The position numbers and the translations under genes are program-made. The notes below the pieces were generated by a model, which worked only from the letters and a program-made list of their open reading frames with translations, was not told where the DNA came from and searched no databases. 6,248 nucleotides of DNA from Candidatus Poseidoniaceae archaeon (GTDB lineage: Archaea; Thermoplasmatota; Poseidoniia; Poseidoniales; Poseidoniaceae): positions 1 to 6,248 of the forward strand of contig JAQXFJ010000232.1 in the NCBI GenBank assembly GCA_029250385.1. The letters are read 5' to 3'. This document shows, in pieces, positions 1 through 5,171 of the stretch; position 1 is the first letter of the stretch; the number at the start of each line of letters is the position of its first letter.

Positions 1-1
1 T

Positions 2-2068
2 AATTTGCTTACTGACTTTGAACGAATAGATTTTGATATCGGCAAGATTGAATCTTGGCCTTATGTCACGGCTTTGAAGGTTGGAAGTTTAGATTTATCA
101 AAGATAAGTTTAGTTGTAGAAAATACGAACCATCTAGACACAGAAATTAAGAAATTTGTCTCTAGTCAAAACATTTCTGATAACTTATTGAAGCGAAGAA
201 ATGGCATTACCAAACATTTGACTAAAGTACTAACAAATAAGTTCAGAGGTTCTAAGGTTACTACCTTTGGTTCCTTTGAATCAGGTCTTAGTTTAATCAA
301 CGGAGACATCGATCTGTGTTTACAATTCAACGGAGAAAAACCCAAAAAAGTTCTAAAGAAGATTGCGAGAATGCTTAATGAAGATGGCATGGATAATGTA
401 AAATTAATTACTACTGCAAAAGTACCGATTGTCAAATTTATCGATAGCCAATCAAAAATCCCTGTCGATATTTCGATAAATAACAGTCTCGCCGTACACA
501 ACACCGAACTACTACGTAGATACTCAGCATTAGATTCTAGAGTGAAACCGTTCATTATTTCAATCAAATATTGGGCAAGAAACCGTGGCATTTCAGATGC
601 GGCCATGGGTACGTTTTCTTCCTATGCATGGACCTTAATTGCGATTAATTATCTTCAATCATTAGAGCAGGAAGTGCTACCAAATTTGTTGAAAAAAGAT
701 AACATCGATACAGTTGATATCGACGGTACAAACTATGACATCGGGATGTTTCAAAATGAAGAATTAGGTTTCACCACTCGAAACAAGTCTACTACTGGAG
801 AATTGGTGAGTGGATTCTTTGAGGTACTTGCCAAAGATTGGCCATGGAATAATGGAGTAATATCTGTTGGTTCCGGAAAAATATTATCCCGAAAAGAAAA
901 GAATTGGGTTGCTACTAAACCATACATTAGCGACGCTATACAAGATTCTGAATTAAAGCGACTTGGCAAATTCGCACTACCCGTTGAAGACCCATTCGAC
1001 AACAAACATGACTTGAGTAGAGTACTTGACGTCGAAGGGGTTTTTGAAATAAGAGACGAAGTAATAAGGGCCTATCAATTGATTTCAGAAAATACTGATT
1101 GGAGTATAATCACTGAAATCAAATACCCCGAAATAACCCCAAATGAGCCTAACCTTGACTTGTTTGAAGATTTAAGAAATCAAGATGACGACAAAACTAA
1201 GCATGATTTAAAGATACTATATGAACAACTAAAAGAGGTTGAAAAGAGTGTTTTGGTAAGGGAAAGTGAACGTAATGATGCGATCAAAATGTCCAAAGCA
1301 TTACGAAGAAATGCTGAATTAGCCAAGGAACAATCTGGTTTATCTTCAGAACTAAGGCCAAGACGTTCTAAAATTGATGAATTACAAAGTAAGCGTGATT
1401 CCTCAAACAATCATTACATACCAGTACATTTCATTGAAGAAGAGCTCTCCAGAGTATATTCAATATTGACAACTGAAAACACAAGTCGAGTAGAACTGAA
1501 CCTAGAAAAAGAAAAACAAATGTTTTCTTGGTTCTTTGAACTTCAGAGTATGTATGAACACTCCAAACTAGCTCGAAAGTACCATCGAGAGTTCCTGAAA
1601 TTATTAGAACAACAGCAACATTCAATTGAGCATATCAAAAATATTAGACAAGAAATGATAGAAATTCAGTCTTTTGGAAAGTTTACTGATTTTGATGACT
1701 TGGCAATGAAATTACTAAGGGAACTAAATCCACTCAAAAGGGAGCGGAGAAACTTGAGGAGAGAAATTGGTCGCCTTGAGGCTTGGCTCAGGAAACAAAC
1801 CCATTTTAACAATAACAAACGTTCGAAGCACAAAGGAAAGAGGAAAACATTCGTTGACAATCATAAAGTGAATGCGGTAAAAAGTAAGGTTGTTTCTGGG
1901 GATTCTTTCTCTTTGCAAGACTTAGAGGTTTTACTGAAAAACGGGGGATTAAGTTCCGTAAATAAAACCAAGACAACACACAGAAAGGGTAAAAATAAAC
2001 ACAAAAAAAATAATCATTCAGTTACTCCGCAAAGAGGTAAAAGAGGTAAATCTTCTAAAAATCAATAA
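2..2068 (+). CDS. Cid1/TUTase-like RNA nucleotidyltransferase fused to a coiled-coil domain, 5' end outside window
   Basis: Residues are numbered from the TTG codon at base 5. The frame is open to the left edge and the first in-frame ATG is only at about residue 123, so the true start is probably upstream. Residues 80-215 form a DNA polymerase beta-type nucleotidyltransferase core: FGSFESGL (88-95), the metal-binding pair DIDLCL (D101, D103) and the third acid in PVDISINN (D155). HNTELL, IKYWARNRG and GTFSSY follow, as in yeast Cid1 and human TUTases. Residues 262-350 match the PAP-associated domain, with GELVSGFF and VEDPFDNKHDLSRV. The predicted role is adding nucleotides, probably uridines, to RNA 3' ends in the cytoplasm. 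Residues 385-600 are charged coiled coil resembling archaeal COG1340 proteins. Residues 600-687 are a Lys/Arg/Asn-rich tail, likely nucleic-acid binding, interrupted by SGDSFSLQDLEVLL. The enzyme family is secure; substrate and nucleotide are inferred. A CCA-adding enzyme is less likely because the PAP-associated domain is of Cid1 type. Confidence 0.88.
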   Translation, partial: NLLTDFERIDFDIGKIESWPYVTALKVGSLDLSKISLVVENTNHLDTEIKKFVSSQNISDNLLKRRNGITKHLTKVLTNKFRGSKVTTFGSFESGLSLINGDIDLCLQFNGEKPKKVLKKIARMLNEDGMDNVKLITTAKVPIVKFIDSQSKIPVDISINNSLAVHNTELLRRYSALDSRVKPFIISIKYWARNRGISDAAMGTFSSYAWTLIAINYLQSLEQEVLPNLLKKDNIDTVDIDGTNYDIGMFQNEELGFTTRNKSTTGELVSGFFEVLAKDWPWNNGVISVGSGKILSRKEKNWVATKPYISDAIQDSELKRLGKFALPVEDPFDNKHDLSRVLDVEGVFEIRDEVIRAYQLISENTDWSIITEIKYPEITPNEPNLDLFEDLRNQDDDKTKHDLKILYEQLKEVEKSVLVRESERNDAIKMSKALRRNAELAKEQSGLSSELRPRRSKIDELQSKRDSSNNHYIPVHFIEEELSRVYSILTTENTSRVELNLEKEKQMFSWFFELQSMYEHSKLARKYHREFLKLLEQQQHSIEHIKNIRQEMIEIQSFGKFTDFDDLAMKLLRELNPLKRERRNLRREIGRLEAWLRKQTHFNNNKRSKHKGKRKTFVDNHKVNAVKSKVVSGDSFSLQDLEVLLKNGGLSSVNKTKTTHRKGKNKHKKNNHSVTPQRGKRGKSSKNQ

Positions 2069-2072
2069 TACT

Positions 2073-2079
2073 AGGGGAT
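2073..2079 (+). promoter_or_regulatory. Ribosome binding site of the GNAT gene
   Basis: AGGGGAT resembles the archaeal Shine-Dalgarno sequence AGGTGAT with one mismatch. It ends six bases before the ATG at 2086 and lies in the 17-base gap after the nucleotidyltransferase stop. No TATA-like box fits in that gap, which favours co-transcription of the two genes. Confidence 0.55.
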
Positions 2080-2085
2080 GTTTTT

Positions 2086-2562
2086 ATGAGTAATATTTCA
2101 TGGATTCTAGGTCCAAAACCTGAGGATATGCCTGAAACCTGGAAGCTAAGAATTAGTCAACTGTTCAAGCAAGAGACTGGTGAATCATACACAGATTCCA
2201 CTTTCAGAATGCTGCAAATACCTGAATGGAATGGTAACCGTCTATTGATTAATCATCAAGATTACCCCCATCCAAAATCATTGATCGGCGTTTTGTGGTC
2301 AAAACAAATATTTGATGACAGAGTGAGAATCGTTGCGTTAGTAATTGAAGAGCAACATCAGGGTCAAGGTCTTGGAACTAAAGTGATTAAAGAATTATTC
2401 ACAACATCAAGAGAAATAGAAAGAAATACAATTCAATTGGAAGTACGGGTGTCAAATCTAAGGGCGCAAAAATTTTACCAACGGTTTGGGCTAAATATCC
2501 AACAGACCATCAATAATTACTATGCTGATGAAGATGGATATATGATGGTTGGAACAGTATAA
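2086..2562 (+). CDS. GNAT family N-acetyltransferase, RimI-like
   Basis: This 158-residue protein has the GNAT fold in its C-terminal two thirds. Strand beta4 is VRIVALVIEE (80-89). It is followed by the acetyl-CoA pyrophosphate loop QGQGLG (92-97), which fits the family pattern Q/R-x-x-G-x-G/A. LEVRVSN (118-124) and AQKFYQRFGL (127-136) match the RimI/Ard1-type sequence in which Asn and Tyr residues line the acetyl-CoA site. NYYADEDGYMM near the end resembles the Tyr-rich segment of protein N-terminal acetyltransferases. It probably transfers acetyl from acetyl-CoA to an amine, perhaps a protein alpha-amino group, but the first 75 residues are not typical of RimI and the substrate cannot be read from sequence. 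It starts 17 bases after the nucleotidyltransferase, with a plausible ribosome binding site, so the two are probably one operon. Confidence 0.85.
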   Translation: MSNISWILGPKPEDMPETWKLRISQLFKQETGESYTDSTFRMLQIPEWNGNRLLINHQDYPHPKSLIGVLWSKQIFDDRVRIVALVIEEQHQGQGLGTKVIKELFTTSREIERNTIQLEVRVSNLRAQKFYQRFGLNIQQTINNYYADEDGYMMVGTV

Positions 2563-2569
2563 AATTATA
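2563..2569 (+). promoter_or_regulatory. Probable TATA box for a leaderless transcript
   Basis: AATTATA lies immediately after the GNAT stop, and its centre is 26 bases before the ATG at 2592. That is the archaeal spacing between TATA box and transcription start. No Shine-Dalgarno sequence precedes this ATG, so transcription probably begins at or next to the start codon. A clear upstream BRE is not seen because that stretch is inside the GNAT coding region. Confidence 0.45.
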
Positions 2570-2591
2570 CACCTAACCATTATGTCAAACC

Positions 2592-2924
2592 ATGGAAGAG
2601 TTTGTGGTGTCTGACTTGTGCGAATCAAAGGACATCCAGAGCGTTGCTCTGCTTGACGGGGATGGTTTTGTCAAAGCAATCGAACCAAATCAAGAAAAAA
2701 ATAATCATTTAATGTCACAGTTGGGTAATAATCTAAACAATTCAAAAGAATTTCAATCAACTACCTTGATTACTGATAAACATATTATTCTGGTGCAAAA
2801 ACTAGAGAGAAACTACACCCTCATCGCCTTTTGTTTAGCAAAGTGTAATCTCGGCGCAATAAGGCATCAAATATCCGCCGCCACCGACAGACTGAATGCC
2901 TACCTCAAGGCAAGTTCAAGATAA
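2592..2924 (+). CDS. Roadblock/LC7-like small protein
   Basis: This 110-residue protein has the size and pattern of a single Roadblock/LC7 (MglB-like) domain. An N-terminal helix leads into a first strand and turn, VALLDGDGFV (18-27). A variable helix follows, then the paired strands STTLITDKHIILVQKL (56-71) and YTLIAFCLA (75-83), and a closing amphipathic helix that begins NLGAIRHQI (86-94). The LxDxDG turn near the start and LGxIR near the end are typical of the family. Such proteins are cytoplasmic, dimerise, and in bacteria and archaea usually bind small Ras-like GTPases; none is encoded here, so a partner would be elsewhere. There is no ribosome binding site, and the TATA-like box at 2563 suggests leaderless expression separate from the upstream pair. 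The assignment comes from the pattern alone, because these domains are poorly conserved. Confidence 0.6.
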   Translation: MEEFVVSDLCESKDIQSVALLDGDGFVKAIEPNQEKNNHLMSQLGNNLNNSKEFQSTTLITDKHIILVQKLERNYTLIAFCLAKCNLGAIRHQISAATDRLNAYLKASSR

Positions 2925-2948
2925 GTTGATTAGTTCTGTGCGCAATGC

Positions 2949-2955
2949 AAAATAT
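2949..2955 (+). promoter_or_regulatory. Possible TATA box of the coiled-coil gene
   Basis: AAAATAT sits in the 105-base gap between the Roadblock-like gene and the ATG at 3030. Transcription would start near 2978, giving a leader of about 50 bases that contains the inverted repeat and the ribosome binding site. In an AT-rich genome such a match is weak evidence. Confidence 0.25.
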
Positions 2956-2989
2956 CAAGCATTAAATGGGGGATATCAGTCGCAAGGGA

Positions 2990-3011
2990 GTGTAAGGTGA
3001 GAATCTTACAC
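2990..3011 (+). promoter_or_regulatory. 7-bp inverted repeat with 8-base loop ahead of the coiled-coil gene
   Basis: GTGTAAG (2990-2996) and CTTACAC (3005-3011) are perfect reverse complements separated by eight bases. The loop contains the alternative GTG codon at 2997. The element ends 18 bases before the preferred ATG at 3030, so it could be an operator just downstream of the promoter or an RNA hairpin in the leader. Function is inferred from position and symmetry only. Confidence 0.4.
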
Positions 3012-3014
3012 AAC

Positions 3015-3022
3015 AAGGTGAG
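3015..3022 (+). promoter_or_regulatory. Ribosome binding site that sets the coiled-coil gene start at 3030
   Basis: AAGGTGAG is close to the perfect archaeal Shine-Dalgarno sequence (AGGTGA) and ends seven bases before the ATG at 3030, the same spacing as at purP. An identical AAGGTGAG occurs at 2994-3001, partly inside the inverted repeat. This strong site makes ATG 3030 a better start than the GTG at 2997, which has only GGGAG (2986-2990) upstream. Confidence 0.6.
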
Positions 3023-3029
3023 TTTATCA

Positions 3030-3908
3030 ATGGCAGAAATCAGTCAAGTTCTCGAAGAAAAGAAGAATATGGTTAACGAAAAAGCGACAGCTTTTCGTGA
3101 AACTCGAGATGAATGGAATAAGAAGTCAAAAACCCATTCAACCGCAAGAAATGAACTAAATGGAGAAGTTAAAGAACTAATTGTTCAAGTTCGTGAGCAA
3201 AGAGACATTCGAGAACAAATGAACGAATTAGTTAGAGAAAAGAAGCAAATTCGACAAGATGCAAACGTCAAAGTAAAGGAAATTAAATCTAAACTTGATG
3301 TGTCAAGAGGTGGTGCTCCAGAACAAGATAACCAAAGAGGGCGAAGAGGCCAAAAACCTGTCACTCCACACACACTAAAGCGTGAACTTCAGAGACTCGA
3401 AAGAGAGTTTGAGCAAGGCCGACACACCGGTAAAAATGAAACTAAGGTCATGAAAAGAATGAAAGAAATCAGTTCTTTACTCAAAAAGATGAACTCTGTT
3501 GATGACAAAAATGACGATATGAAATCTCTTCGAGATGACTTAAGGGCTGCCTTAGCAGAACAAGAGGAAGCACACGAAGAAGTACAAAATGCTGCTAATG
3601 CTGCTCAAGAGGCACATGAACTGATGCTTCAGTGGAACAAAGAAGTCGACAAGCAAAGAGAAAAGGCTGAATCATGCCACAGAGAATTACGTAAATCAAA
3701 GAAAGAAGCTGACAAAGCACACCATTTGTACATAGTATCTCTTCGTTGTTTACATTCTGCTCAAGATATGTTATCAGCAATGTCTGGTACCAGTAGCGGA
3801 AAAGGAAAATCCGGAGCAAGAGTTCAAGTTCAAGATTTGATGAGCAAACTTATGTCAGGAGACACATTATCTACCGAAGAACTTATGCAATTACAGAAAT
3901 TTGACTGA
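3030..3908 (+). CDS. COG1340-type archaeal coiled-coil protein
   Basis: The protein is 292 residues from the ATG at 3030, chosen for its strong ribosome binding site; a GTG at 2997 would add 11 residues. Residues 4-90 are a long charged coil with the R-x-E-W/L-N pattern (RDEWNKK, RNELN) typical of archaeal COG1340 proteins. A Gly/Arg-rich linker at 92-110 (SRGG, RGRRGQ) breaks the coil. A second coil covers about 113-250 and includes LKRELQRLEREF, MLQWNKEVD and SCHRELRKSKK. The C-terminus is flexible and Gly/Ser/Lys-rich, ending in SKLMSGDTLSTEELMQLQ. There is no signal peptide or membrane segment, so it is cytoplasmic. Some relatives are labelled phosphoserine phosphatase in databases, but no haloacid-dehalogenase motif is present here. 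Its biochemical role is unknown. The coil and last motif resemble the C-terminal half of the nucleotidyltransferase at 2-2068, suggesting a shared complex or partner. Confidence 0.75.
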   Translation: MAEISQVLEEKKNMVNEKATAFRETRDEWNKKSKTHSTARNELNGEVKELIVQVREQRDIREQMNELVREKKQIRQDANVKVKEIKSKLDVSRGGAPEQDNQRGRRGQKPVTPHTLKRELQRLEREFEQGRHTGKNETKVMKRMKEISSLLKKMNSVDDKNDDMKSLRDDLRAALAEQEEAHEEVQNAANAAQEAHELMLQWNKEVDKQREKAESCHRELRKSKKEADKAHHLYIVSLRCLHSAQDMLSAMSGTSSGKGKSGARVQVQDLMSKLMSGDTLSTEELMQLQKFD

Positions 3909-3920
3909 TGTCAAACATCA
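3906..3920 (+). repeat. Small perfect hairpin at the coiled-coil gene stop codon
   Basis: TGATGT (3906-3911) and ACATCA (3915-3920) can pair around a three-base CAA loop, and the first three bases are the stop codon. No T-rich run follows, so it is not an obvious terminator. It could be a weak processing or regulatory element ahead of purP, or chance. Confidence 0.25.
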
Positions 3921-3944
3921 AATACCGTCTGTAATGAAGCAAAT

Positions 3945-3950
3945 GTGAGG
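3945..3950 (+). promoter_or_regulatory. Ribosome binding site that sets the purP start at 3958
   Basis: GTGAGG lies one base before the ATG at 3952 and seven bases before the ATG at 3958. Only the second has workable spacing. The protein then begins MINREEV, in line with the short N-terminus recalled for the Methanocaldococcus enzyme (MISKDEI). Confidence 0.6.
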
Positions 3951-3957
3951 CATGACC

Positions 3958-5115
3958 ATGATTAATCGAGAAGAGGTTGCTCAAATTGTTGACAACTATG
4001 ACCGACTTAAACTGCGAATTGGCATGACTGCATCTCATTCGGCATTAGATATATGTGACGGAGCAATTGAAGAAGGATTCCCCACAGTAGCATACTGCAA
4101 AGAAGGACGTCACAAAACATATGCCAATTATTTCAAAACACATCGGACTAATTCTGGTCGAGTTGTAAGAGGAATGGTTGACAAAAGCATCATAATGTCT
4201 TCATTCAATGATGTCATGAATCCAGATATGCAAACAGAGATGCGTAAACGAAATGTGGTATACATTCCAAACCGTTCATTTACTTCTTATTCGACAATTG
4301 ACGATGTTGAAAATACTTTCAAAGTACCATTATTTGGTTCTAGAAATATGCTGCGAATGGAGGAAAGAACTGAAGAGCAAGATTATTACTGGATCTTAGA
4401 AAAAGCCGGCCTCCCATTTCCAGAAGCAATAAGTAATCCAGAAGATATTGACTGTCTTGTAATTGTCAAATTACATCATGCTCAAAAGAAACTTGAAAGA
4501 GGTTTCTTCACCTGTGCATCGTTCACTGAATATAGTGAAAAATCTCAGGCTCTGCTCAAAGAAGGAGTAATTGATCAAGCGTCACTTGATGGAGCTAGGA
4601 TTGAACGGTACGTTATTGGTCCAGTGTTTAATCTAAACTTCTTTTACAGCCCATTAGCAGAAGAGGGAGAGAAATTGGAACTCTTGGGTGTTGACTGGCG
4701 ATTTGAATCATCGCTTGATGGCCATGTTCGACTTCCAGCTCCGCAACAAATGACAATGCCAATACATCAACAAATTCCTGAAATGACTGTTGTAGGACAT
4801 AATACTGCGACTATTAGAGAATCATTACTCGAAAAAGCATTCGAACTTGGTGAGAAGTTTGTCAAAGCTAGCAAAGAGCACTATGACCCTGGAATAATTG
4901 GTCCCTTTTGTCTTCAAACCTGTATCGACAAGGATATGAATTACTACATTTATGATGTGGCTCCAAGATTAGGTGGTGGAACCAACGTACACGTTAATGT
5001 TGGCCATCCATATGGTAACGCCACATGGAGAAAGCCAATGTCTAGTGGCCGAAGAATCGCTATGGAACTGCGAATGGCTGCTGAGCAAGACAGACTTCTA
5101 GAAGTATTAACTTGA
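3958..5115 (+). CDS. purP: FAICAR synthetase PurP (formate- and ATP-dependent)
   Basis: The 385-residue product matches archaeal PurP along its length (the Methanocaldococcus enzyme is about 361). PurP uses formate and ATP to formylate AICAR to FAICAR, the next-to-last step of IMP synthesis, replacing the folate-dependent PurH transformylase. The signature TASHSALDICDGA is at 24-36, where the substrate phosphate is bound. DDVENTFKVPLFGSRNMLR (115-133) leads into the ATP-grasp fold. PEDIDCLVIVKL, RIERYVIG and NFFYSPL (161-232) follow, then LLGVDWRFESSLDG, IRESLLEKAFELGEKF and PGIIGPFCLQ (242-320). The C-terminal ARLGGGTN-type segment is PRLGGGTNVHVNVG (336-349). The start at 3958 rather than 3952 follows the ribosome binding site. 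The gene is 49 bases after the coiled-coil gene; no clear promoter is visible between them. The alternative is a PurP paralogue of unknown activity, but conserved segments run throughout. Confidence 0.93.
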   Translation: MINREEVAQIVDNYDRLKLRIGMTASHSALDICDGAIEEGFPTVAYCKEGRHKTYANYFKTHRTNSGRVVRGMVDKSIIMSSFNDVMNPDMQTEMRKRNVVYIPNRSFTSYSTIDDVENTFKVPLFGSRNMLRMEERTEEQDYYWILEKAGLPFPEAISNPEDIDCLVIVKLHHAQKKLERGFFTCASFTEYSEKSQALLKEGVIDQASLDGARIERYVIGPVFNLNFFYSPLAEEGEKLELLGVDWRFESSLDGHVRLPAPQQMTMPIHQQIPEMTVVGHNTATIRESLLEKAFELGEKFVKASKEHYDPGIIGPFCLQTCIDKDMNYYIYDVAPRLGGGTNVHVNVGHPYGNATWRKPMSSGRRIAMELRMAAEQDRLLEVLT

Positions 5116-5171
5116 AATCAGTATACAAGATTAATTTCTTGCGTCTAACAAACTATAATTCCACTGACAGT
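5116..5171. other. Convergent intergenic gap between purP and the surface protein gene
   Basis: These 56 bases separate two genes that end toward each other. The gap holds a weak five-base inverted repeat, CAAGA (5126-5130) and TCTTG (5137-5141), and AT-rich sequence, but no strong hairpin and no long T run on either strand. Transcripts of both genes must end here or overlap into the opposite gene; no convincing terminator can be pointed out. Confidence 0.4.

Noticed and set aside
166..606. Minus-strand open frame of 146 codons inside the nucleotidyltransferase gene
   Set aside because: It lies opposite the catalytic core, whose motifs are clearly coding on the plus strand, and the minus-strand product has no recognisable domain.
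257..1060. CCA-adding enzyme or canonical poly(A) polymerase
   Set aside because: The order of motifs, the HNT and KYWA segments and the VEDPFDNKH segment fit Cid1/TUTase enzymes, not archaeal CCA enzymes.
2582..2590. ATGTCAAAC repeated at 3908-3916
   Set aside because: A nine-base match between two gaps of an AT-rich window is weak; the second copy is part of a hairpin and the first is not.
2997..3029. GTG at 2997 as start of the coiled-coil gene
   Set aside because: The ATG at 3030 has a near-perfect AAGGTGAG seven bases upstream, and the GTG lies in the loop of an inverted repeat; it remains possible but is second choice.
3030..3908. Phosphoserine phosphatase, a label often attached to COG1340-like proteins
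   Set aside because: No DxDxT or other haloacid-dehalogenase motif is present; the protein is nearly all coiled coil.
5126..5141. Hairpin terminator between the convergent genes
   Set aside because: The stem is only five base pairs (CAAGA / TCTTG) with no T run, too weak to call.
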